Shown piece by piece: positions 35,670-43,463 of a stretch of 64,000 bases of DNA. The notes under the pieces are model-generated. The model did no database searches. It had not been told where the DNA came from and saw only the letters and a list, made by a program, of their open reading frames with translations. How positions within the stretch are numbered: position 1 is the stretch's first letter; every line of letters begins with the position of its first letter. The translations under genes were made by a program, and so were the position numbers. The stretch is from Reichenbachiella ulvae (GTDB taxonomy: Bacteria > Bacteroidota > Bacteroidia > Cytophagales > Cyclobacteriaceae): contig NZ_JAOYOD010000001.1 in the NCBI RefSeq assembly GCF_025833875.1, forward strand, positions 248,001 to 312,000. Reading direction: 5' to 3'.

Positions 35670-37544
35670 ATGAATGAGTATTCTCCATTGGATTTTCATC
35701 CACTCAAATATCTAGATATGCATTCAAACAAAATGTCTCACGACTTTCATATCCCTGTAATGGGACTGGCATTTACCATCGACTCACCGATCAAAGTAGC
35801 CAAATTTGGCATCTCTTCGGTAATCTCAATTGTTCAGGACAACCTGATCGAAAAGATGAGGAAACACTACTATCAGCAAATAGGAGAACCCTTTGTGGCT
35901 ATAAGTGAGAAGGAGGAAGACTCACGAGCGAGAAGGATTACAGACTACTTGAATCTGGTCAATCGAATTGTAAAAAGCCAAATAGAAAAAATGAAGGCTT
36001 CCTCTTTTGGGGAAGGCAGTGATCTGGACCGATACTTCCAGATGCTTCCTGATCATCATCAAGCTAAGCGTACTTACAAGATCATGAAAAGTATGACTGA
36101 CAAAAACGAAAAGGAGCGCTTGATCACCAAACTGAAATCGATAATACAACCAGGAAGCATAGATGTCAACATCATGACGAAGCTGGATAAGCCTACCCTT
36201 GATACCAGCGGGGAAGAAATAGTAGATGGCTCTGATGCGGTGACTGCACTACGCGGCTATGCCAAGAGTGATTTGACTGATTCGACCATCGTATTGTCCG
36301 CGGGTATGAATCCGCGGTTGTTCGCCTACATGGAGGATATGGAGGCTTTTAGTGCCAATGCAGACGGGAGCTTTGATAAGAAGATCGCGATCAAAGTATC
36401 TGACTACAGGTCCGCACTGGTACAGGGCAAGATGCTCGCCAAAAAAGGACTTTGGGTCAGTGAATTTCGAATAGAATCGGGACTCAACTGTGGGGGACAC
36501 GCTTTTGCCACCGATGGCTTTTTGCTTGGGCCTATTTTGGAGGAGTTCAAATCCAAAAGAGAAGAACTGCAGGAGTCCATGTATCAGGTCTATTCTCAGA
36601 CCATAGAGACCAAAGGAGGCCAATGTCCTGATCAGCCGCATGAAATGAAAATCACCGTTCAGGGTGGTGTCGGCAGTCAGGAAGAGCAGGTGTTGATGAT
36701 CCATCACTATGGAGCAGACAGTGTGGGATGGGGTACTCCCTTTTTGCTAGTGCCAGAGGCGACTACTGTTGATTCGCTGACTCTGGACCGTCTGGCCGAT
36801 GCGCGAGAGAAAGATGTGGTCTTGAGTAAGAACTCTCCACTAGGCGTTCGATTCAACTACCTGAAAGGAACGAGCAGCGAGGAGGAAAAATACCTTCGCA
36901 TCTCCAAAGGAAAGCCCGGAAGTCCCTGTACTGAAAAGTATTTGGTGAGCAATGTTGAGTTCGGGAAGGAACCGATATGTACCGCTTCGATCGAGTATCA
37001 GAAAAAGAAACTGAAGGCACTGAAAGAAGAGGGGTTGGCTAAGGAAGAGTATGAACGTCAGAAGCAGGATGTGCTAGACAAGGAATGTCTCTGCGTAGGC
37101 CTGAGCAACTCTGCGGTGCATGAGTACGAACTGGATCCTTTCAAAAATCGCCCGGCAGTGAATATATGCCCAGGGCCGAATATTGCTTATTTCTCGGAGA
37201 TCGTATCGCTGAGTCAGATGCTGGATCACATCTATGGTCGCATCGATTTGATGAGAGGTGTGGATCGACCACACATGTTTATCAAAGAGCTGAATCTGTA
37301 TGTGGACTACTGGCTGGAGCTAATCAAGGACGAACTCTGGATGACCGAGGCGAGACAACTCAAATACGTCAATAAGTTTTACAAAAACTTGATGGAGGGA
37401 ATCCAGTATTACGAGACATTGGCTGTGGACCTGAAGAAAGTGTATCACGAGCTGTCAGATCGATTCACGAATGGTCTGGATGAAGCCAAGTGTCGATTAG
37501 AAGAGTGCTTTGCGCTCAGGTTGGCAGAACCTGAGCTGGCTTAG
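35670..37544 (+). CDS. Large cysteine-containing protein of unknown function (possible TIM-barrel fold)
   Basis: About 624 residues from the ATG at 35670; a GTG at 35649 and later ATGs at 35718 and 35733 are alternatives. The first part, DFHIPVMGLAFTIDSPIK followed by VAKFGISSVISIVQD, resembles the opening strand and helix of FMN-dependent TIM barrels of the nitronate monooxygenase/FabK type, and ESGLNCGGHAFATDG resembles their phosphate-binding loop; this is a weak analogy. Cysteines occur in conserved-looking contexts (LNCGGHAF, GGQCPDQPH, SPCTEKY, PICTAS, ECLCVGLSNSA, NICPGPNIAYFS), suggesting a metal or Fe-S site. The C-terminal ~130 residues are helical. No signal peptide. I know of no assigned function. 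It is monocistronic and converges with the gene at 37551. Confidence 0.7.
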   Translation: MNEYSPLDFHPLKYLDMHSNKMSHDFHIPVMGLAFTIDSPIKVAKFGISSVISIVQDNLIEKMRKHYYQQIGEPFVAISEKEEDSRARRITDYLNLVNRIVKSQIEKMKASSFGEGSDLDRYFQMLPDHHQAKRTYKIMKSMTDKNEKERLITKLKSIIQPGSIDVNIMTKLDKPTLDTSGEEIVDGSDAVTALRGYAKSDLTDSTIVLSAGMNPRLFAYMEDMEAFSANADGSFDKKIAIKVSDYRSALVQGKMLAKKGLWVSEFRIESGLNCGGHAFATDGFLLGPILEEFKSKREELQESMYQVYSQTIETKGGQCPDQPHEMKITVQGGVGSQEEQVLMIHHYGADSVGWGTPFLLVPEATTVDSLTLDRLADAREKDVVLSKNSPLGVRFNYLKGTSSEEEKYLRISKGKPGSPCTEKYLVSNVEFGKEPICTASIEYQKKKLKALKEEGLAKEEYERQKQDVLDKECLCVGLSNSAVHEYELDPFKNRPAVNICPGPNIAYFSEIVSLSQMLDHIYGRIDLMRGVDRPHMFIKELNLYVDYWLELIKDELWMTEARQLKYVNKFYKNLMEGIQYYETLAVDLKKVYHELSDRFTNGLDEAKCRLEECFALRLAEPELA

Positions 37545-37550
37545 CAGGAC

Positions 37551-38072
37551 TCAAAAGCTACGAATGATACCAGCCCCGATTACGAATTGACTTTCTACCG
37601 GGGTTTGGTATTTGGCTTGTAGATTGAAACCCCAATCTTTGTTCAGGGCATGATTGAAACCAATGCCGAGGTTGAGGCCGGTTTCGGAGTTGTTGTCGGT
37701 ACCTGTTCTGTTGCTCCAGCCTACGGCGACCCCTAGTAGCGCGTATATTTTGCTATCGCTTCGCTCACCAGCAAAGTAATAGCGACCGTCTACGTTGATC
37801 ACGGATACGGATTTGACTACATCCGAACCCGTAAAGAAATAGCTGTAGCTGCCTGCTACACTTGCGGATTTGTGAAACACATATTCCATTCCCAGGTTAG
37901 CACCTAAGCCAAAGCCCGGATCTACGAAATCCTTACCATAACCTGTTTTAGATCCTGCCAGGGCACTCAGCGACATGCGAAACTTGGATACCTGTCCATA
38001 GCGCTGTGCTGAGGCAGAAAAAACCATTAATAAAAGGAATAGGCTAGTGAGTAGGATTGCTTTGTGATTCAT
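37551..38072 (-). CDS. Outer-membrane beta-barrel protein (porin-like, 173 residues)
   Basis: The ATG at 38072 begins a signal peptide (MNHKAILLTSLFLLLMVFSASAQ). The mature protein has alternating aromatic/hydrophobic strands and glycine-rich turns (LGANLGMEYVFHKSASVAGSYSY cut across several strands, GRYYFAGE, LLGVAVGWSN, LNLGIGFNHALN, QLQAKYQTPV-like end) and ends with IGAGIIRSF, a C-terminal Phe as in barrel proteins. It fits the small eight-stranded OmpA/OmpW-like barrel family. It lies 58 bp after the RND exporter gene and may be cotranscribed with it. Confidence 0.8.
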   Translation of the reverse strand: MNHKAILLTSLFLLLMVFSASAQRYGQVSKFRMSLSALAGSKTGYGKDFVDPGFGLGANLGMEYVFHKSASVAGSYSYFFTGSDVVKSVSVINVDGRYYFAGERSDSKIYALLGVAVGWSNRTGTDNNSETGLNLGIGFNHALNKDWGFNLQAKYQTPVESQFVIGAGIIRSF

Positions 38073-38130
38073 GAGTTCGTGATTTCTATCTAAAATAATT
38101 AATCCCAAAGTGATATGCAGAGGTGGAAGG

Positions 38131-40386
38131 CTATTTTCTTCTCAAAACCTTGCGAGGCAAAAAGTAGAGAATCAAAACAGGAAGTAAAGTCAGGTCCGCA
38201 ATCAATGCTACGATAAATGACACACTCACAAACAATCCTGTGTGGAAGGTGGCGGCAAACTGCGAAAAGCAGAAGATGGCAAATCCTGAAGTCAGGATGA
38301 TCGTGGTGATGATGATCGGTTCGCCGGTGGCGAAGAGCGTGCGTTTGATGGCATAAATCATGGTACGACCTGCGATTCGTTCTTCCCGCATTTTGCTGAG
38401 GAAGTGAATCGTGTCGTCCACCACTATCCCGAAGGATATCGCAAAGATGATCGAGGTGCCGAGATTGATCGGGATGCCAAAAAGCCCCATCACTGCCGCG
38501 ATGGCCATGATAGGAAAGAGATTCGGAATCAGTGTGATCAGAATCATGCGCCAGGATCTGAACATATAGCCGGCAATGATGCTCACGATAATCACCGCTC
38601 CGAATAGGCCTTTCATCAGATTCATGGAGAGGGTGGCGTGGCTCTTTTCGATCAATAGCTGTGAACCGGTGATTCGATAGCGCAGTGGGCTGTCTTCGTT
38701 CAGCCATTGATTCAATACCGTTCTCAATTTTTCTGTTCGTTCGGTGGCGTCTTTGGATCCCTGGTCCCGAGAAAACCCGCTGATCTGAGCCAGATAGCCG
38801 TCGGTCACTTTGAAGAATCGCTGCTCTACCTTTCCTTTCTTGATGGTGCGCAGGGCCTGATCCCAATCCCGATCATTGCCAGGCAGCTGGTAGGCTGAGG
38901 CCAGTCCACTGTGCTGCATTTGATGGATGGATTTCACGAGGGTGGCTGGAGATACCAGATTGTTGGCATTGAGCATCTCGTGGGCCAGTGTCTCGATCGA
39001 GTCGATCATAGCGATGGCTCTAGGATTGTAGATATCGGAGCTGTCGGCCATCCATATCGTCATCGTAAAGGGCTTGGTGCCTCCATATTCACTGTCGAAA
39101 TATTTGAAGTCAGCGCGTACCGGGTCGTTTTTGGGCAGGTCATCGATCAGGTAGGCATTGATCTCTAATCTCGAGATGCCATAGAGAACCACCAGAAAGC
39201 CGATGATAAAAGACCAAATGATCAGTTTTTGTTTTCTCAATACCCAGTGATATAGGGTGTCCAGTATTTTCTTGATCAGCTTATTGCTTTTCTTTCTGCC
39301 CAGATTAGGGTGGATCAAATACATCAACTGCGGGAAGAGTGCATAAGTCAGCACAAAGGCGAAAAGAATACCAATGGCGCTGTAGATCCCTAAATCGATG
39401 ATGGGCTGAACTCGAATAGAGATCAGGGTGATGAAGCCCACCGCTGTAGTCAGTGAAGTAAGCAGCGTAGCAAAACCGACTTTGCCCACGGCTCGGTTGA
39501 CGGCAGTCTGCATCGGAGTGCCTGCATTGTATTCTTCTTTCGCATGCGAAAAGAGGTGAATAATGTCCGACATGGATACCACCAGTAGAATGGAAGGAAT
39601 GAGGGTAGAGAGTATGTCGATTTCCTTTCCGACCAGGGTCATAAAACTCAGGGTCAGCGCCACTGACAAGAGAGAAATCAGCAGAGCTGCTGCCACCATC
39701 GAGGGTTTACGGATGAAGATGATCAGCATGATCAGAATGGTGATGCCGCTGAAGATCAGGAAGAAAGTAAAATCCTGCTGCACCGCCCATACATAGGCTC
39801 GTTCGCCAATCGGGCGTCCAGCCAGCCGCACTTTGTCAAATTGATATTGACTCAGTACTCGGTGGATCTCCGATACGAACCCGTCCGCCAGCTTCTTGTT
39901 CTCAAACTTGCGGTGCATGATGATCAGCTTGGTCGAGCTATAGTCCTCGGCTATGAACTGGCTCCAGACATGCGGCTCTTTGATGATTTTTAGGCTGTCT
40001 TTTTCGAGTTGCGCTGGGTCGTCGAGGTGGAGGTAGGGGATCTCCAAATAGCCCATTGGTCCTTTGACCAGTTTCTTTAAGTTGACCAGAGAGATGATTT
40101 GCTCTACCCCCTCGATGTCTTCCAGTTGCTCGGCTACTGAGTCCTGTCGGAGTAGAAAGTCCTGTTGGAATATCCCCGCCTGGTTTTCGAATGCCACGAG
40201 GATGTAGTCATTGTCGTGACCGAATTTTTCGGTGTAGGATTTGTAGTAGATCAGATCGGGATCGTCGAGTGGAAAGAAAGCATCCAGATCGTTGTTGAAT
40301 TTGAGATCGAAAAGCTGCATGCCCATGATGCCCATCACGACAAAGGTGATCACAAGGGAAAGAATAGAGGACTTTTTGTTGATCAT
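38131..40386 (-). CDS. RND-superfamily (MMPL-type) exporter
   Basis: A 751-residue transporter with two symmetric halves: TM1 near the N-terminus (SILSLVITFVVMGIMGMQL), a periplasmic domain (about 35-210), five further helices containing STLIPSILLVVSMSDIIHLF with acidic residues in the membrane and a sterol-sensing-like arrangement, then a second TM/periplasmic domain/five-helix set (FGIVVDDTIHFLSKMREER). Length and order match the predicted exporters of the RND superfamily (MMPL) found in many bacteria. It is presumably driven by proton motive force and moves lipids or hydrophobic compounds; no substrate is evident. The downstream gene encodes an outer-membrane barrel. Confidence 0.93.
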   Translation of the reverse strand: MINKKSSILSLVITFVVMGIMGMQLFDLKFNNDLDAFFPLDDPDLIYYKSYTEKFGHDNDYILVAFENQAGIFQQDFLLRQDSVAEQLEDIEGVEQIISLVNLKKLVKGPMGYLEIPYLHLDDPAQLEKDSLKIIKEPHVWSQFIAEDYSSTKLIIMHRKFENKKLADGFVSEIHRVLSQYQFDKVRLAGRPIGERAYVWAVQQDFTFFLIFSGITILIMLIIFIRKPSMVAAALLISLLSVALTLSFMTLVGKEIDILSTLIPSILLVVSMSDIIHLFSHAKEEYNAGTPMQTAVNRAVGKVGFATLLTSLTTAVGFITLISIRVQPIIDLGIYSAIGILFAFVLTYALFPQLMYLIHPNLGRKKSNKLIKKILDTLYHWVLRKQKLIIWSFIIGFLVVLYGISRLEINAYLIDDLPKNDPVRADFKYFDSEYGGTKPFTMTIWMADSSDIYNPRAIAMIDSIETLAHEMLNANNLVSPATLVKSIHQMQHSGLASAYQLPGNDRDWDQALRTIKKGKVEQRFFKVTDGYLAQISGFSRDQGSKDATERTEKLRTVLNQWLNEDSPLRYRITGSQLLIEKSHATLSMNLMKGLFGAVIIVSIIAGYMFRSWRMILITLIPNLFPIMAIAAVMGLFGIPINLGTSIIFAISFGIVVDDTIHFLSKMREERIAGRTMIYAIKRTLFATGEPIIITTIILTSGFAIFCFSQFAATFHTGLFVSVSFIVALIADLTLLPVLILYFLPRKVLRRK

Positions 40387-40532
40387 TCGCTAGCAATATT
40401 TTCGCCCTGCAATATTAGTTCTGTTTTGTGCAATTCTGGGTTTTACCAGATGAAAAGGTAGGACACATGTTGTATTCATTTGTATCAGGTACCAAGGTTT
40501 GGTAACTTTGAATGTAACAAACAGAAGAGGCC

Positions 40533-40781
40533 ATGGCAAAAAACACATCAATAGCTCTTGGAGATCATTTTGATAATTTTGTTTCTACTTCAGTTAAATC
40601 GGGGAGGTATAATTCTGCCAGTGAAGTGATTCGGGCTGCCCTGCGCTTACTCGAGGAACAAGAAGAGAAAAAAAACATTCTTTTGAAGGCCATAAAGGAA
40701 GGAGAGGAGAGTGGACTAGTGGAAGACTTTGATCCACAGGCTTTGTTGGATGAGCTTCATTCCAGGCATAACATTCAATGA
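40533..40781 (+). CDS. parD: ParD-family antitoxin (ribbon-helix-helix)
   Basis: An 82-residue antitoxin with an N-terminal RHH DNA-binding region (SIALGDHFDNFVSTSVKSGR, YNSASEVIRAALRLLEEQE), typical of the ParD/CC2985 group, and an acidic C-terminal toxin-binding tail (EGEESGLVEDFDPQALL). It should bind its own promoter as well as ParE. A Shine-Dalgarno-like GAGG precedes the ATG. The stop codon overlaps the ATG of the parE gene as ATGA (40778-40781), so translation is coupled. Its toxin partner is frameshifted here. Confidence 0.93.
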   Translation: MAKNTSIALGDHFDNFVSTSVKSGRYNSASEVIRAALRLLEEQEEKKNILLKAIKEGEESGLVEDFDPQALLDELHSRHNIQ

Positions 40782-41073
40782 AGTATAGTATTTCATCAAA
40801 GGCCCGAATTGATTTAATCGGGATATGGGAATACACAAAAGAGAATTGGTCCGTAGGCAGGCGGATAAATATTACCAGGGATTGATTGATGGCTTTTCTA
40901 AGATCAGCGAAAAACCACAATTAGGCAAGAGCTACGAGGACCTAAGACTCGGATATAGGGCATTGCCAGTAATGTCACACATTGTTTTCTATCGGGTGTC
41001 TCAGGATCAATCGGTTACTATCATTCGAATCTTGCATAAACGCATGGATTATAAGAGCAGACTCCTAGAGTAG
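40778..41073 (+). pseudogene. parE: ParE-family toxin, disrupted by a one-base frameshift
   Basis: Reading from the ATG at 40778 gives a good ParE start: MKYSISSKARIDLIGIWEYT then KENWSV, which fits the RelE/ParE family. The rest of the toxin (RQADKYYQGLIDGF, KPQLGKSYEDLRLGYRALPV, HIVFYRVSQDQSVTIIRILH) continues in the +2 frame to 41073. The frames meet near 40856-40857, where GTA-GG-CAG would need one more base (GTA-GGG-CAG). As written, the first frame ends at 40885 after 35 codons. Either the toxin is dead or the window has a sequencing error in a G run. The uninterrupted open frame from 40825 has lost the N-terminal helix and probably is not a toxin. Confidence 0.85.
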
Positions 41074-41605
41074 CTCTGTAAAGGGTCCATTCAAGTCTAA
41101 TCACAACAGTAGAACATCCACTCGGTTTCCTAATCATATGATCATGCAGATTAGTCTCGACATGCAGCAGCCTTGCATGCGTTCATGCAAGCTCCCTGCA
41201 ACTTGCAGCACACTTGCATGAGCCCATGGTTTCTTCCTGCAACCTGCAGGAGACTTGCATGAAGGTAGAATTGGCCCCTGCAGTCTGCAGGGCATTTGCA
41301 TGAGCTTGGGATTCCTCGCTGCAAGCTGCGGCGACCTTGCCCGTGCGGGGGCAACCTTCCTACAAGCTGCAGGAGCTTTGCCCCAATAGAGGATTTCTTC
41401 ATGCAGGTTGCAGCACATTTGCCCCAGTTCGGCCATTCGTGCTGCAGATTGGAGTGGATTTGCCTGAAGGGGATATGTTAGGCCCATTGACTATTAACCA
41501 TTAACCATTAACTCCAGTCTGATTTGTCGCGAGGGCAAGCCAATCTTTTCAGATTATTGGGCTAATTTTGAGATCGTTTAATTGAATCGATAAACCAAAG
41601 AGAAG
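41074..41605. other. Intergenic region between parE and thyA, mostly repeat array
   Basis: No convincing gene. Most of it is the 41-bp degenerate repeat array (41155-41482), noticeably richer in G+C than its surroundings. The remaining ~120 bp before thyA is AT-rich (GACTATTAACCATTAACC at about 41488) and should carry the thyA promoter. Several open frames cross the array on both strands, but the 41-bp period does not keep frame. Confidence 0.6.
41155..41482. repeat. Degenerate tandem array, 41-bp period, about eight units
   Basis: Seven units of exactly 41 bp start at 41196, 41237, 41278, 41319, 41360, 41401 and 41442; a more diverged unit precedes at 41155. Each has a conserved half of the form CTGCAANCTGCAGNNNA-TTGC, followed by ATGA in the early units and CCC/CCTG in the late ones, then about 15 variable bases. 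The core is an interrupted palindrome, CTGCA-N3-TGCAG. The first unit contains a separate perfect hairpin, CTTGCATG-CGTT-CATGCAAG (41172-41191). Units are too diverged for a CRISPR array, and 41 is not a multiple of three. Confidence 0.85.
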
Positions 41606-42400
41606 ATGAAGCAATACCACGAACTGATGCAGAGAATCCTCGACGAGGGTGTACAAAAAGGAGACAGAACCGGAACGGGTACTACCAGTGTCTTTGGGCA
41701 TCAGATGCGTTTTGATTTGTCGGAGGGATTTCCGGTAGTGACGACCAAAAAACTGCACCTGAGATCCATCATCCACGAATTGCTTTGGTTTTTGAAAGGC
41801 GATCAGAATATCGCATACCTCAAGGAAAATGGCGTGTCGATCTGGGACGAGTGGGCTGACGAAGAGGGCAATCTAGGACCGGTATACGGTGTGCAATGGC
41901 GCAGCTGGCCTACTGCCGATGGTCAAACCATCGACCAAATCGCACAAGTGGTGAACGATATCAAAAACAACCCGAATTCGCGTAGGTTGATCGTGAGTGC
42001 ATGGAACGTGGCGGATGTGCCTAACATGGCTTTGCCTCCCTGCCATGCCTTCTTCCAGTTTTATGTAGCGGATGGCAAGTTGAGCTGTCAGCTGTATCAG
42101 CGCAGTGCAGATGTGTTTTTGGGTGTGCCGTTCAATATTGCTTCCTATGCATTGCTGACGATGATGATTGCTCAGGTTTGTGATCTGGAGCCTGGAGATT
42201 TCGTACACACGCTAGGCGATGCACACCTGTATTCGAACCACATCGAGCAGGCCAACTTGCAGTTGAGTCGCGACTTCAGGCCTCTGCCTACCTTGAAGAT
42301 CAATCCTGAGGTGAAAGATCTCTTCGAGTTCAAGTTTGAGGATTTCGAACTGGTGGGATATGATCCGCATCCGCATATCAAGGCGGCTGTGGCGGTTTAA
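41606..42400 (+). CDS. thyA: Thymidylate synthase
   Basis: A 264-residue enzyme, the same length as the E. coli protein, that methylates dUMP to dTMP using methylene-tetrahydrofolate. Signatures: [18 protein letters not shown] near the N-terminus, the catalytic Cys in [14 protein letters not shown], the dUMP-binding [19 protein letters not shown], the [12 protein letters not shown] block and the terminal AAVAV. It is monocistronic, flanked by the repeat array upstream and hairpins downstream. No folA follows in the window. Confidence 0.97.
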   Translation: MKQYHELMQRILDEGVQKGDRTGTGTTSVFGHQMRFDLSEGFPVVTTKKLHLRSIIHELLWFLKGDQNIAYLKENGVSIWDEWADEEGNLGPVYGVQWRSWPTADGQTIDQIAQVVNDIKNNPNSRRLIVSAWNVADVPNMALPPCHAFFQFYVADGKLSCQLYQRSADVFLGVPFNIASYALLTMMIAQVCDLEPGDFVHTLGDAHLYSNHIEQANLQLSRDFRPLPTLKINPEVKDLFEFKFEDFELVGYDPHPHIKAAVAV

Positions 42401-42450
42401 TTATTTAGGTTACAAGTCAGCGTAATTGCATTCAAATAACTAATAACAAG

Positions 42451-42473
42451 AAACCCTCCAAGGGTTTATTTTT
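42451..42473 (+). terminator. Terminator-like hairpin after thyA
   Basis: AAACCCT-CCA-AGGGTTT followed by ATTTTT, 50 bp after the thyA stop. It is also nearly the reverse complement of a second hairpin at 42515-42532, so the two could alternatively pair with each other. Confidence 0.6.
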
Positions 42474-42514
42474 ACAATTTCGTATTGTGTTCAATGGCAG
42501 AAATTCCTTCTAGA

Positions 42515-42540
42515 AAACCCTTGGAGGGATTTAGTTTTTT
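42515..42540. repeat. Second hairpin, complementary to the thyA terminator
   Basis: AAACCCTTGGAGGGATTT followed by AGTTTTTT. Its reverse complement matches 42451-42467 almost perfectly, giving a pair of inverted repeats around ~47 bp. It may terminate plus-strand transcripts or be part of a short palindromic repeat element. Confidence 0.5.
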
Positions 42541-42642
42541 AATTCGATTGCCATGGTTAAAAGATTGAGTGAGACCTATTAACTAATTAATGATTAACTT
42601 TTAACTCCTGAATCGTATTCAGGCTAAACAACCCCAAAAATC

Positions 42643-43308
42643 ATGGAACGAAGCAGTGTGTTCGATATGATCGGTCCTGTCATGATCGGTCCGTCCAGTT
42701 CACATACCGCCGGAGTGGTGCGTATCGGTAGAGTAGGAGTCAAATTGCTCGGTGGCATAGCCGAGGAGGCGGAAATCACCTTTTACAATTCTTTTGCCCA
42801 GACCTACGAAGGGCACGGCAGTGATCGTGCGATTGTAGCTGGATTGATGGATTTTGAAACCGATGACGAGCGCATCAAAAACTCCTTTGATCATGCCAAG
42901 GGGAAGATGAAGTTCAAATTCCGCTCCATTGGCAATGCATCGACCAAACACCCCAACACCGTCTATCTCAAACTCACTAAAGGAGACAAAAAGATCGAAC
43001 TAGAGGGCGAAAGCCGCGGAGGAGGAGTGATCCGAATCGCCAGTGTCAATGGCTTCAATTCCGGTTTTACTGCCAATCTGCACACCTTGATCGTCACGAC
43101 TGACGATGCGATGGGCAGCATCGCCTTTATCTCAGATGTGATCTCGCACGATGACTGCAACATCGCGACCATGACCGTATCCCGAAAGGGAAAGAACGAC
43201 ATTGCCTGCCAGATCATAGAGATGGATTCCGGTATCAATGACATTACGCTGCAGTACATCCGCAATCTCAAGTGGGTGCACAACGTGATTTATATTCCGG
43301 TTATTTAG
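42643..43308 (+). CDS. sdaAB: L-serine dehydratase, iron-sulfur-dependent, beta subunit
   Basis: A 221-residue beta chain of the two-subunit [4Fe-4S] L-serine dehydratase, which deaminates serine to pyruvate. Hallmarks: SVFDMIGPVMIGPSSSHTAG at the N-terminus, YEGHGSDRAIVAG, NTVYLKL, the GESRGGGVIRI loop, and a C-terminal ACT-like domain (LIVTTDDAMGSIAFISDVI, NIATMTVSRKGK). The alpha subunit, which holds the Fe-S cysteines, is not in the window; in Bacteroidota the two can be separate. Upstream is a hairpin pair, downstream another inverted repeat. Confidence 0.93.
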   Translation: MERSSVFDMIGPVMIGPSSSHTAGVVRIGRVGVKLLGGIAEEAEITFYNSFAQTYEGHGSDRAIVAGLMDFETDDERIKNSFDHAKGKMKFKFRSIGNASTKHPNTVYLKLTKGDKKIELEGESRGGGVIRIASVNGFNSGFTANLHTLIVTTDDAMGSIAFISDVISHDDCNIATMTVSRKGKNDIACQIIEMDSGINDITLQYIRNLKWVHNVIYIPVI

Positions 43309-43319
43309 GTTTTATTGCT

Positions 43320-43371
43320 ATTGGCTTTTTGCAGTTGGCCATTAGCCAATAGCCAAAGGCGAATGGCCAAC
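43320..43371. repeat. Nested inverted repeats after sdaAB
   Basis: GTTGGCCATT (43334-43343) and AATGGCCAAC (43362-43371) form a 10-bp stem. Inside and beside it are ATTGGCT (43320-43326), AGCCAAT (43344-43350) and AGCCAA (43351-43356), which allow alternative pairings. No T-tract follows; it may still terminate sdaAB or be a short palindromic element. Confidence 0.45.
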
Positions 43372-43463
43372 AGTTACGATTGATTCGCATCAAAAAAAGT
43401 GCTGCTTTTACTGGTGAAGAGTAAGGCTGCTATTAACTTTAGTTTTTCATCAAGCAGGCAATC

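Noticed and set aside
38099..38866. 255-codon open frame within the RND exporter gene
   Set aside because: Its product is rich in His, Arg and Ser with no fold pattern, and it is a frame shadow of the clearly conserved RND protein.
40825..41073. Intact 82-residue ParE from the ATG at 40825
   Set aside because: It lacks the N-terminal strand and helix of the family, which are encoded upstream in another frame immediately after parD.
41196..41482. CRISPR array
   Set aside because: Repeats are strongly diverged from unit to unit, the variable part is only ~15 bp, and no cas gene is near.
41134..41487. Open frames of 61-117 codons crossing the 41-bp repeats on both strands
   Set aside because: They exist in several frames because the region is GC-rich and stop-poor. 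The 41-bp period shifts frame at each unit, so no consistent repeat protein results, and there is no start context.
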